Source of the DNA: Pseudomonadota bacterium | Lineage (GTDB): Bacteria > Pseudomonadota > Gammaproteobacteria > Burkholderiales > Burkholderiaceae_C | DNA length: 5,753 nt | Direction: 5' to 3' | Assembly (NCBI GenBank): GCA_023422975.1 | Contig: JAFAGF010000105.1 | Location: forward strand, 1 to 5,753 | In this document: in pieces, positions 1 to 5,355 of the stretch | Position numbering within the stretch: the stretch's first letter is position 1 | Layout of the letters: each line of letters opens with the position of its first letter | The notes under the pieces: model-generated | What the model saw: the letters and a program-made list of their open reading frames with translations, nothing else | Told to the model about the DNA's origin: nothing | The model's database searches: none | Translations under genes and position numbers: made by a program

Positions 1-5
1 CAAAG

Positions 6-416
6 CTATCCCGGGTGGCCAGGTAACTTTGCCAAAGCCTCTATCTCAATCAGCGTGTCCCGCGATGCGAGGGATGCCACCCCAACGCCAGTCAAAGCTG
101 GACGGACTGCACCAAAGTGGCGGGCGAACACAGGCACGAGTTGAGGCATGCGGTCAGCGAGCTCGCCACGAACATACACCCGCAGTTGCAGCACATGCGG
201 CAGCGAGGTGCCAGCCTCATTCAACACGGTGATCAGATGCTGGATTGCCCCTTCGGCCTGTTCTGCTAACGTGGTGTGCCGGACATGGGCGTCGTGGTCC
301 CAATCCACTTGACCAGAGACAAAAACAAGTCCGGACGTCAGATCTACCTTGGCCTGCGACATGCCTATGGGCGCGCCGTCGTAGAGGTTCTCGGGATTCA
401 CTAGCTGCGTGTGCAT
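6..416 (-). CDS. Rid (YjgF/YER057c/UK114) family protein lacking the RidA catalytic arginine
   Basis: This is a complete 136-residue protein, close to the usual 125-135 residues of the Rid family of small trimeric, cytosolic proteins. Visible family features are the strand motif VFVSGQV (about 31-37), a helix with a conserved-type ending VLNEAG (64-69), the strand LRVYVRG (78-84) and the C-terminal signature RPALTGVGVA to IEIEALA (105-129). Canonical RidA hydrolyses reactive enamine/imine intermediates such as 2-aminoacrylate, using an arginine that follows Pro-Ala in E. coli (PARSCVEV). Here the aligned stretch is PALTGVGV, so that residue is Leu108. Rid subfamilies without this arginine exist and generally lack the canonical deaminase activity, so I do not name it ridA. 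The ATG at 416 gives a normal N terminus, but no Shine-Dalgarno is apparent. It lies 94 bases downstream of a LysR-type regulator on the same strand and may be its target. The family call is confident; the substrate is unknown. Confidence 0.93.
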   Translation of the reverse strand: MHTQLVNPENLYDGAPIGMSQAKVDLTSGLVFVSGQVDWDHDAHVRHTTLAEQAEGAIQHLITVLNEAGTSLPHVLQLRVYVRGELADRMPQLVPVFARHFGAVRPALTGVGVASLASRDTLIEIEALAKLPGHPG

Positions 417-423
417 ATACCGT

Positions 424-433
424 TCAACGTTGA
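424..433. repeat. Perfect 10-base palindrome just upstream of the Rid gene start
   Basis: TCAACGTTGA is a perfect palindrome ending 7 bases before the Rid start codon. It occupies the place where a ribosome binding site would sit. It could be a protein-binding half of the regulatory region or chance; a 10-base palindrome alone is weak evidence. Confidence 0.3.
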
Positions 434-486
434 GTTTGCAATACCCAACAGCTTAGGAATGTCGGGCAAATCTCACCATGTAAGCA

Positions 487-507
487 CACTTGTAACGGCC
501 ACAAGTG
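487..507. promoter_or_regulatory. Candidate LysR-type operator (CACTTGT-N7-ACAAGTG)
   Basis: Two perfect 7-base arms, CACTTGT (487-493) and ACAAGTG (501-507), flank a 7-base centre. Inside the dyad T491 and A503 are separated by exactly 11 bases, the T-N11-A interrupted dyad known for LysR-type operators. The site lies between the LysR-type regulator (stop at 511) and the Rid gene (start at 416). A weak -10-like TATTGC on the minus strand (443-438) would start transcription near 431 and place the dyad centre near -66, where LysR activators usually anchor. The alternative is a hairpin after the regulator gene, but no T run follows on either strand, so an intrinsic terminator is unlikely. Binding is inferred from sequence only. 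Confidence 0.55.
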
Positions 508-510
508 CCG

Positions 511-1404
511 CTATCTTGCATCGGCGCCTTGCGCACGGACGTAGTCGAGCACCCAGCCCAGCAGAGAATCAGACGCCACCGAAGGGTGGTAGGCCGCAAC
601 CACCTGAAAGCCTGGTGGATACTTCTCCAACGGCACCTCAAACAAACCGTCGCAGGGCAGCAGTCGCGACGGTAAAAAGGCCACCATATCGGAACGCCGC
701 AAGTACTCCATTGCCATGAAAAACGAAGGCACGGAAGCCACAACGCGACGTTGCAGTCCTTGCTGTGCAAACCAGCCTTCGGCTGAACCGTCAAAGCCCG
801 GAACGCCCGGAGATACCACAAGGAAGTCATATGCCACCAACGACTCCAAAGGCAGTGGTTGCGATCCATCGGTCAGCGGCGTGCCAGCCACGCAGACATA
901 CCTTTCCGTGAAGAGTGGGGTCGTCAGCAGGCCCTCGGGTACATAGCCGTTCGATGTGAAGGCCATATCAATTTCGCCGTGCTGCATTCGGCGAACCAAG
1001 CTGGCGCTCTCAATGTTGGAAACCTTCACCTTGACCCGCGGGGCCACCCTGCGCAGGGCGCGAAGCAGCTCACCGACAATGATGCGCTGCGCATGGTCCG
1101 TGGCAGAGATACTGAAGCTACGGTCGATGTTCTCCAGCGGAATGGACGTGGGCATCGGCAGTGCACGAACCATCGCCAGCAACTGCTGCACATGCGGTTG
1201 TATCAGCTGGCCATAAGCGGTGGGTACCATGCCCTGGCCGGTTCGCACAAAGAGGAGATCACCCAAAATCTCCCGCACGCGCTTGAGCTGGAGACTCACG
1301 GCCTGCTGCGAGAGACCAAGCACCTCAGCAGCCGCTGACACCGAACCCTTCTCATAAAGGGCACCCAGCATCCGGAGATGGTTAAGTTCCAGCTTCTCGA
1401 TCAT
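511..1404 (-). CDS. LysR-type transcriptional regulator
   Basis: This 297-residue protein has the standard LysR length. The N-terminal winged helix-turn-helix covers about residues 5-65, with the HTH at SVSAAAEVLGLSQQAVSLQL (21-40) and the wing region LFVRTGQGMVPT (51-62). The rest is a two-lobed periplasmic-binding-protein-like effector domain. Its opening, FSISATDHAQRIIVGELLRAL, and the segment GEIDMAFT to LFTERYVCVAG resemble the NahR/LinR/NodD-like group, which often senses aromatic or other small organic ligands; the ligand here is unknown. The protein should act as a DNA-binding tetramer in the cytoplasm. The ATG at 1404 begins exactly where LysR proteins usually begin (MIEKLELNHLRML), although no Shine-Dalgarno is obvious. 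A promoter-like sequence at 1572-1599 reads toward it. The same-strand Rid gene and the dyad at 487-507 downstream are the likely target. Most LysR genes are divergent from their target, so this co-directional order is slightly unusual. Confidence 0.95.
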   Translation of the reverse strand: MIEKLELNHLRMLGALYEKGSVSAAAEVLGLSQQAVSLQLKRVREILGDLLFVRTGQGMVPTAYGQLIQPHVQQLLAMVRALPMPTSIPLENIDRSFSISATDHAQRIIVGELLRALRRVAPRVKVKVSNIESASLVRRMQHGEIDMAFTSNGYVPEGLLTTPLFTERYVCVAGTPLTDGSQPLPLESLVAYDFLVVSPGVPGFDGSAEGWFAQQGLQRRVVASVPSFFMAMEYLRRSDMVAFLPSRLLPCDGLFEVPLEKYPPGFQVVAAYHPSVASDSLLGWVLDYVRAQGADAR

Positions 1405-1424
1405 GAATAAGGAAGATTGGTGGA

Positions 1425-1447
1425 CTACCGCCGAACGGTATCGGTAG
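1425..1447. repeat. Nested inverted repeats just upstream of the LysR gene
   Basis: CTACCG (1425-1430) and CGGTAG (1442-1447) form a perfect 6-base inverted repeat with an 11-base spacer. Within it, TACCG (1426-1430) and CGGTA (1436-1440) form a second inverted repeat, so one left arm can pair with either of two right arms. CGGTA is also tandemly repeated (1436-1440 and 1442-1446). The cluster lies 20 bases upstream of the regulator start codon. It could be an autoregulatory operator or alternative RNA hairpins in the leader. Confidence 0.4.
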
Positions 1448-1559
1448 CAAATTGCAGCACGTACGCAAAGCCGTCGTGGCGATACAGCATAGCTGCAAGC
1501 TGTAGTGCACCAGGGTGCGCGTTGAAGGCGCCAATGGGCCGCTTCCTACCCTGACCCAT
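1425..1559 (-). CDS. Possible small ORF (44 residues) in the LysR gene leader
   Basis: An ATG at 1559 opens an uninterrupted 44-codon frame ending in TAG at 1425-1427, 20 bases before the LysR start and in a different frame from it. The product begins MGQGRKRPIG and contains AAMLYRHDGFAYVLQFA, which is moderately hydrophobic. I recognise no family. Third-position GC is about 27 of 44, modest for this genome. GGGTGG immediately precedes the ATG, but it is too close to be a good Shine-Dalgarno. The promoter-like element at 1572-1599 would start transcription only about six bases upstream, so translation would be almost leaderless. It may be a leader peptide, a decayed gene fragment or a chance frame. 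Confidence 0.25.
   Translation of the reverse strand: MGQGRKRPIGAFNAHPGALQLAAMLYRHDGFAYVLQFATDTVRR
1483..1504. repeat. Inverted repeat TACAGC-N10-GCTGTA in the LysR leader
   Basis: TACAGC (1483-1488) pairs perfectly with GCTGTA (1499-1504) across 10 bases. It lies between the promoter-like element at 1572-1599 and the LysR start. No T run follows on either strand, so it is not an intrinsic terminator. It may be an operator or a leader hairpin. Confidence 0.25.
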
Positions 1560-1571
1560 CACCACCCGCAC

Positions 1572-1599
1572 AATTTAGAGAGCAGCCAGCGCTTGTCAA
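1572..1599 (-). promoter_or_regulatory. Sigma70-type promoter reading toward the LysR gene
   Basis: On the minus strand a perfect -35 box TTGACA (1599-1594) is followed by a 16-base spacer and a -10-like TAAATT (1577-1572, four of six consensus bases). Transcription would begin near 1565, giving a leader of about 160 bases before the LysR start at 1404. The element begins 5 bases after the dusC stop codon, so the regulator is probably transcribed independently of dusC. Confidence 0.5.
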
Positions 1600-1603
1600 C
1601 GCG

Positions 1604-2668
1604 TCATTTCAACGCGGGTATGCCTTCTGGCATACGATCTACATACGCTGAAAGCTCATTTTTTTGAAGCACGAAGTCTGCGCCATAGCGTTCGCACTCT
1701 TGCTCCAGCCATTCGGCCACCAAGCTTTGCTGTGTCAGCACGCGCACGCTTTGAAAGGCCTCTTCCGCTTCGGGATAGCGGCGGCGCATCAGATTCAGCC
1801 ATTGTTTGAGACGGCCCGCACGCTGGTTCGGGGTCAGGTCGCGGCACACCAGCCACCAAAAACGCTGCAGGTGGGGCAGCATCTCGGCCCATGCTACCGC
1901 CGGGGCAATAGCTGCAGGTACCGCCTCCGAAGCTGGTACGCCATGCGCCATCGCTGCGCGCAGCGCCAGTGCCAGGCCGGGGTCAGCCACGCTGCCACGG
2001 CCCAGCATCAGGTCTTCACAGCCCGACTGCTCCCGGCAGCGCAGCGCTTCTTGCACCGTCCAGATCTCACCATTGGCCACCACAGGCACCTTGACCACGG
2101 ATTTGATTTCCGGAATCAGCTCCCAGTATGCAGGGGGGCGGTAGCCTTCCACCTTGGTGCGCGCGTGCACCACCAGCTCGCAGGCGCCGTTTTCCACCAT
2201 GGCCAGCGCGCATTCACGCATCAAGCTTTTATCGTTAAAACCCATGCGCATCTTGGCAGACACAGGCAGGTGCGCTGGCACGGCTTTGCGCACGGCGGCC
2301 ACCACTTTGGCAATGCTTTCTGGGTCTTGCAGCATGGAGGCACCACCGCCGTGGCGGTTCACCGTTTTGGCCGGGCAGCCAAAGTTCAGGTCGATCCCCT
2401 CAGGGTTCAGCCGCGCCAAATTGGCGGCATTGGCTGCCATGTAATCGGGGTCAGAGCCCAGCAGCTGGGCCCGCACGGGAACGCCTGCCAAGGTTTTGCT
2501 GCCATTGAGCAACTCCGGCATATAGCCTAAAAACACACGGTCCGGCAAGATGGAGCCGCTGACGCGAATGAACTCCGAGACGCAGCGGTCCACGCCGCCC
2601 ACGCGGGTCAGCACATCGCGCAACACAAAATCGAGCAAGCCCTCCATCGGGGCCAAAAGCAGTCGCAT
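1604..2668 (-). CDS. dusC: tRNA-dihydrouridine synthase, DusC type
   Basis: This is a flavin-dependent enzyme that reduces uridine to dihydrouridine in tRNA; E. coli DusC acts on U16 of the D-loop. The protein has 354 residues, somewhat longer than E. coli DusC (about 315). The N-terminal FMN-binding TIM barrel shows LLLAPMEG (3-10), the catalytic segment NFGCPAKTVNRHGGGA (95-110) with Cys98 as expected proton donor, SAKMRMG with Lys139, VVHART with His168, VANGEI (197-202) and the phosphate-binding LGRGSVADP (222-230). The C-terminal third is the helical tRNA-recognition domain (FWWLVCRDLTP, LKQWLNLMRRRYPEA). The NFGCPAKTVN form and GGGA, together with overall similarity to E. coli DusC, favour DusC over DusA or DusB. 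The ATG at 2668 starts directly at the barrel and has GGTGA (2680-2676) seven bases upstream. It is divergent from the plus-strand gene at 2870. Confidence 0.93.
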   Translation of the reverse strand: MRLLLAPMEGLLDFVLRDVLTRVGGVDRCVSEFIRVSGSILPDRVFLGYMPELLNGSKTLAGVPVRAQLLGSDPDYMAANAANLARLNPEGIDLNFGCPAKTVNRHGGGASMLQDPESIAKVVAAVRKAVPAHLPVSAKMRMGFNDKSLMRECALAMVENGACELVVHARTKVEGYRPPAYWELIPEIKSVVKVPVVANGEIWTVQEALRCREQSGCEDLMLGRGSVADPGLALALRAAMAHGVPASEAVPAAIAPAVAWAEMLPHLQRFWWLVCRDLTPNQRAGRLKQWLNLMRRRYPEAEEAFQSVRVLTQQSLVAEWLEQECERYGADFVLQKNELSAYVDRMPEGIPALK

Positions 2669-2675
2669 GACAGTT

Positions 2676-2680
2676 TCACC
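2676..2680 (-). promoter_or_regulatory. Ribosome binding site of dusC
   Basis: GGTGA on the minus strand matches the 3' part of the Shine-Dalgarno consensus and ends seven bases before the ATG at 2668. It supports this start codon. Confidence 0.6.
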
Positions 2681-2708
2681 GTGCCTGCATGGTGCGGCAC
2701 TTAGGTAT

Positions 2709-2758
2709 AAAAAATGGCTCTAGCGCTTATGTATCAATCGCTAGAAGCTATGGTTTTT
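2709..2758. repeat. Palindromic intergenic element between divergent genes
   Basis: The core arms CTAGCG (2720-2725) and CGCTAG (2739-2744) pair perfectly around a 13-base loop. The stem continues outward as ATGGCT (2714-2719) against AGCTAT (2746-2751), with one G-T pair and one bulged A. Six A residues precede it (2709-2714) and five T residues follow (2754-2758), so on either strand the hairpin ends near a T run, like a bidirectional terminator. No gene ends here, however: dusC starts leftward at 2668 and the plus-strand gene starts rightward at 2870. The core matches my memory of a short repeat scattered between genes in Comamonadaceae; this was not searched. It could be a miniature mobile or REP-like sequence. 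Confidence 0.65.
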
Positions 2759-2869
2759 GCTTGACGCAGCTGCGCAGCACAACCAAGCTCGCGCGTATTG
2801 TCGCAAGCTTGCTGCGGCCTTGCTGAAGGTTTCACGGTGCTGTCACACGGAGCAGGTGCAATCGTTGGC

Positions 2870-3361
2870 ATGTTTTTACAGCGCACGCCCAAGGCACAGT
2901 CTGAGCTCGCCCCCGGCCAGCGCAGCCTGGGGCTGCGCGAACGCTCCATGTTGCTGCTGGCAGAAGGCACCCCGCTGCGCCAACTGCAAGCCATGTACCA
3001 CGGAGAGGGAACTGCGCTGGTCGCGCAGTTGCTGCAAGCAGGTTATTTGCAACCGGCTGGCAGCCCTGTAGCCGCCACAGATGCCAGCACACAGGCCACG
3101 GCATTACCCCCCAGCATCAGTGTGGCGGGTGTGCGCATGCACATGTTTGACCTGTGCGAGCGCCTGTTTGCCAACCGGGCACATGAGACGGCTGAACGCC
3201 TGCGCCAGCGGCTGCGCGAAGCCCGCGATGTAGACAGCATGCTGGCCGTGCGCGAGGATTTGTTGCTGGCCATTCAGCTGCATGCCGGTGCACAGCGCGC
3301 CGAAACCATTCGCCAGCAACTGCTGCGCATGCTGCCTGAGCGCAGCCTGGAGAAGGGCTAA
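2870..3361 (+). CDS. Hypothetical protein with possible winged-helix-like N terminus
   Basis: I do not recognise a named family for this 163-residue protein; it resembles unnamed proteins I associate with Burkholderiales. Residues 21-60 (GLRERSMLLLAEGTPLRQLQ followed by VAQLLQAGYLQ) follow the pattern of a small helix-turn-helix or winged-helix unit. Residues 61-82 are an Ala/Thr/Pro-rich linker. Residues 83-155 are predominantly helical and charged (MFDLCERLF, AERLRQRLREARD, LAVREDLLLAIQ, IRQQLLRMLPE). There is no signal peptide or membrane segment, so it is probably cytosolic. I chose the ATG at 2870 because the MFLQRTPK start precedes the compositionally consistent part. A TTG at 2798 would add 24 unlikely residues. 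AGG at 2854-2856 is a weak, rather distant Shine-Dalgarno. It is the only plus-strand gene here, divergent from dusC and convergent with the methyltransferase. Confidence 0.8.
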   Translation: MFLQRTPKAQSELAPGQRSLGLRERSMLLLAEGTPLRQLQAMYHGEGTALVAQLLQAGYLQPAGSPVAATDASTQATALPPSISVAGVRMHMFDLCERLFANRAHETAERLRQRLREARDVDSMLAVREDLLLAIQLHAGAQRAETIRQQLLRMLPERSLEKG

Positions 3362-3385
3362 CCGTGCACGGCCTGCCCGTGCTTT
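3362..3385 (+). terminator. Weak hairpin terminator between convergent genes
   Basis: The 29-base gap between the stop codons holds GCACGG (3366-3371) pairing with CCGTGC (3377-3382) across a 5-base loop, followed by only TTT (3383-3385). The left arm also lies in a perfect palindrome CCGTGCACGG (3362-3371), so two structures compete. It may terminate the plus-strand gene, but the short T run makes it weak. Confidence 0.4.
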
Positions 3386-3390
3386 CAGAT

Positions 3391-4569
3391 TCAGGCCGCT
3401 TTGGCCTTCAAACGCCACAGCGAGGTGACTTCTGCCGCTCGCGCAGCATGCAAGGCATCGCTGCTGTCTTGCGCCTTACCGTGGGTCGGCTCGGTGTCCA
3501 TGCGGTAGACCACATACAGGCCTGCTGCATCGATCCAGCCCATCAGCTCTTCGCGGCTGCGCAAGCCCAGGTGCTCAGCCAAGTCCGACAAAATCAGCCA
3601 GCCTTCGCCCTCGGGTGTCAGGTGCGCACGCAAACCGTTCAGGAAGCCGCGCAACATGGCACTGTTCTCGTCGTACACCGCGTGCTCCAGCGTGGTCACA
3701 GCGCGTGCAGGCACCCATGGCGGGTTACAGACAATCAGCGCTGCCTGCCCTTCGGGGAACAGATCCATTTGTTGCAGTGCAATCTTGTCGCTCAGGCCCA
3801 GGCGCTGCACATTGTCTTGCGCGCAGACCAAAGCGCGGGGCGACATATCGGTCGCCACCACACGGCGCACACCGCGCTTGGCCAACAGCGCCGCCAGCAC
3901 GCCGGTACCCGTGCCAATGTCAAAAGCCAATTCACGCGCGCCTTGGGGCAATGGCGCCTCATTCACCAGCGCCACATATTCACCGCGCACGGGCGAGAAC
4001 ACGCCATAGTGGGGGTAGATGCGCGCTTCTTTGCCCAGCACCGGCATTGCCACCCCTTTTTTGCGCCATTCGTGCGCGCCCACCACGCCCAGCAACTCGC
4101 GCAGCGTCAGCACTTGCACTGTGGCATCGGCCGCTGGCGCACCCCATGCCTCGGTGCATGCCTCTTTCCAATCTGGCGCACGGCGCAATTGGATGGCGTA
4201 GTCAGGCTGCAGCGCAATCAAGATGCTGCCCAGCACCCGGGCGCGCTGGCCTTGCGCCATGCGGTATTTGTGGAAGGCCTCAGCGGGCGTTTGCTCTGCC
4301 TGCTGGCTGGCTGCGCGCAGTTGCTTGCGTGCCTTGGCGGTGCTTTTGCCCGCCGGTTTGTCCAGACGGCGCTTGAGCGCATCCAGCAGCAGACGTGCAT
4401 TGTGAAAGTCGCCCTGCCACAGCAGCGCCGTGCCTTCGCACGCTAGGCGGTAGGCCGTATCGGCGGGCATGGTGTCGTCGGCCACCACCACACGGCGTGG
4501 CGCGGGCAGGCCGCTTTCGCTGCGCCATACAGCTTGGTGGTCAATGCCTTGGTGTTGCCATTGCAGCAT
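3391..4569 (-). CDS. Class I SAM-dependent methyltransferase (PrmC/RsmC-like small-methyltransferase type)
   Basis: This 392-residue enzyme carries the Rossmann-fold core in its second half. It has the SAM-binding motif AFDIGTGTGVLAALLAKRG (215-233), the acidic end of the next strand VVATDMSP (237-244) and the catalytic-type motif NPPW (282-285). NPPY/F/W marks methylation of amide or exocyclic amino nitrogens, as in PrmC, RsmC and adenine methyltransferases. Upstream, YPHYGVFSPVRGEYV (185-199) resembles the segment preceding motif I in those enzymes. The first 180 residues form an extra domain, including a Lys/Arg/Ala-rich stretch (about 66-95) that could contact RNA. The substrate cannot be read from sequence: RNA base or protein glutamine are both possible. 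The ATG at 4569 has AGGAA seven bases upstream. The GNAT gene's terminator ends only about 27 bases before it, so the source of its promoter is unclear. Confidence 0.9.
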   Translation of the reverse strand: MLQWQHQGIDHQAVWRSESGLPAPRRVVVADDTMPADTAYRLACEGTALLWQGDFHNARLLLDALKRRLDKPAGKSTAKARKQLRAASQQAEQTPAEAFHKYRMAQGQRARVLGSILIALQPDYAIQLRRAPDWKEACTEAWGAPAADATVQVLTLRELLGVVGAHEWRKKGVAMPVLGKEARIYPHYGVFSPVRGEYVALVNEAPLPQGARELAFDIGTGTGVLAALLAKRGVRRVVATDMSPRALVCAQDNVQRLGLSDKIALQQMDLFPEGQAALIVCNPPWVPARAVTTLEHAVYDENSAMLRGFLNGLRAHLTPEGEGWLILSDLAEHLGLRSREELMGWIDAAGLYVVYRMDTEPTHGKAQDSSDALHAARAAEVTSLWRLKAKAA

Positions 4570-4576
4570 GTGGAAG

Positions 4577-4581
4577 TTCCT
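4577..4581 (-). promoter_or_regulatory. Ribosome binding site of the methyltransferase
   Basis: AGGAA on the minus strand lies seven bases before the ATG at 4569 and fixes the start codon. It sits just downstream of the T tract of the preceding gene's terminator. Confidence 0.65.
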
Positions 4582-4595
4582 GAAAATCGAAATAC

Positions 4596-4623
4596 AAAAA
4601 AATCGGCCCGCCGAAGCGGGCCG
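4596..4623 (-). terminator. Strong intrinsic terminator of the GNAT gene
   Basis: On the minus strand a perfect 8-base GC-rich stem (CGGCCCGC and GCGGGCCG, 4604-4611 and 4616-4623) closes on a stable TTCG tetraloop. It is followed, after one A, by seven T residues (4602-4596). It begins 11 bases after the acetyltransferase stop codon. This is a textbook Rho-independent terminator. Confidence 0.9.
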
Positions 4624-4634
4624 TGAGGCAGCAA

Positions 4635-5156
4635 TTAGTTTAAGGGACGCTTTAAGCGAATTTCCTCAATCTTGATACCACCGACTGGGGTTGTTTTGGC
4701 TGTGGACATTTCACGCTTGAAGCCAGCCATTTCATGGAAACGCAAAGCGCGTTCATTACGCAGCGGCACCCAAACGGTCACGTTGGTACAACCTTCTTCT
4801 TGCAGACCCTCACGGGCTGCATCCCACAGCGTCACGCCGACACCTTTGTTCCAGTGCGAAGGGGCCGCATAGATAGCCCACACCTCGCCAGTGGTCTGGC
4901 GAGATTTTTCGTCACGGGAACGGTCAAAACCAACGAAGCCTACGATCTTGTCACCGTCAATGGCCACTTGCACTTGAGGCTCACAGAACTCGATGGCCTC
5001 ACGCCAGTAAGCTTGACGCTTTTCGACGGAAGACATGGCTTTCAGTTGGTCGTCAGGCACGATGCCACGGTAGGCTTCCAAAGCAGAAGCGGTGTGGATT
5101 TGTGCAATCGCCTTCGCATCGCGAAGCGTTGCAGGACGGACCTGGTAATTGGACAT
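4635..5156 (-). CDS. GNAT family N-acetyltransferase
   Basis: This 173-residue protein has the usual length for a single GNAT domain, which transfers an acetyl group from acetyl-CoA to an amine. It opens with the typical strand-helix YQVRPATLRDAKAIAQIHTAS. Strands VQVAIDGDKIVGFVGFDRS (about 62-80) and TGEVWAIYAAPSHWNKGVG (about 88-106) follow. The latter carries the acetyl-CoA pyrophosphate-binding motif A in the form HWNKGVGVTLWDAA, where the usual Q/RxxGxG/A is NKGVG. LRNERALRFHEMAGFKR (about 132-148) is motif B. The substrate (small molecule or protein) is unknown. I chose the ATG at 5156 because the domain begins there; the frame stays open to a TTG at 5258, but those 34 residues do not look like GNAT. 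No clear Shine-Dalgarno precedes 5156. Hand-counted GC samples are about 50-60 percent, lower than the methyltransferase next door. Its own terminator follows. Confidence 0.92.
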   Translation of the reverse strand: MSNYQVRPATLRDAKAIAQIHTASALEAYRGIVPDDQLKAMSSVEKRQAYWREAIEFCEPQVQVAIDGDKIVGFVGFDRSRDEKSRQTTGEVWAIYAAPSHWNKGVGVTLWDAAREGLQEEGCTNVTVWVPLRNERALRFHEMAGFKREMSTAKTTPVGGIKIEEIRLKRPLN

Positions 5157-5300
5157 GGAAAAACCGAAACGGAAACTAGGTGTTGAAAACGAAAGTCCGC
5201 AATTGTCAGTGAAAACACGAATTTCGCTTATGCCTGCTCGCTGTAGCCATTTAAGCAAGTACGGCTGTCAAAGGTTTCTTGCCCACAGAAAAAGGATGTG
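5157..5300. other. AT-rich region upstream of the GNAT gene
   Basis: About 42 percent GC by hand count over 5161-5220, against 50-70 percent in the genes. It contains repeated A-rich blocks (GAAAC, GAAAAC). A minus-strand TTGACA (5271-5266) is a perfect -35 box pointing at the GNAT gene, but at 16-18 bases the -10 position has only weak candidates (TGGCTA, GGCTAC, GCTACA). The GNAT promoter is probably somewhere here; I cannot place it confidently. Confidence 0.35.
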
Positions 5301-5322
5301 CTAGGCCGTTGAAACGGCCTAG
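5289..5322 (-). terminator. Hairpin terminator after the aldehyde dehydrogenase gene
   Basis: CTAGGCCGT (5301-5309) and ACGGCCTAG (5314-5322) form a perfect 9-base stem with a 4-base loop. On the minus strand a run of five T (5293-5289) follows, but only after seven bases (CACATCC), so it is an imperfect intrinsic terminator. It lies about 40 bases beyond the dehydrogenase stop codon. Confidence 0.55.
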
Positions 5323-5355
5323 GGCAAGCTGCTTGTGCAAGCAACTGAAGAGTGG

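Noticed and set aside
487..507. Intrinsic terminator after the LysR gene
   Set aside because: The hairpin arms are good, but no T run follows on the minus strand. The T-N11-A symmetry fits an operator better.
1664..2530. Plus-strand open frame (288 codons)
   Set aside because: It is antisense to dusC, which has all the catalytic motifs. The product is His/Gln-rich, a common artefact of high-GC antisense frames.
2761..2789. Plus-strand TTGACG (-35-like) upstream of the hypothetical gene
   Set aside because: At 16-18 bases downstream there is no acceptable -10 box (CAAGCT is the best), so I do not call a promoter.
2798..2869. N-terminal extension of the hypothetical protein from a TTG at 2798
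   Set aside because: There is no ribosome binding site and the 24 residues differ in composition. The ATG at 2870 gives a more typical start.
3364..4446. Long plus-strand open frame (360 codons)
   Set aside because: It is antisense to the methyltransferase, whose minus-strand frame carries clear SAM-binding and NPPW motifs. The plus-strand product is His/Gln/Ala-rich with no recognisable domain.
4734..5186. Plus-strand open frame (150 codons)
   Set aside because: It is antisense to the GNAT acetyltransferase and shows no domain.
5157..5258. N-terminal extension of the GNAT protein from a TTG at 5258
   Set aside because: The 34 extra residues do not resemble GNAT, the DNA is AT-rich like a promoter region, and the domain starts normally at the ATG at 5156.
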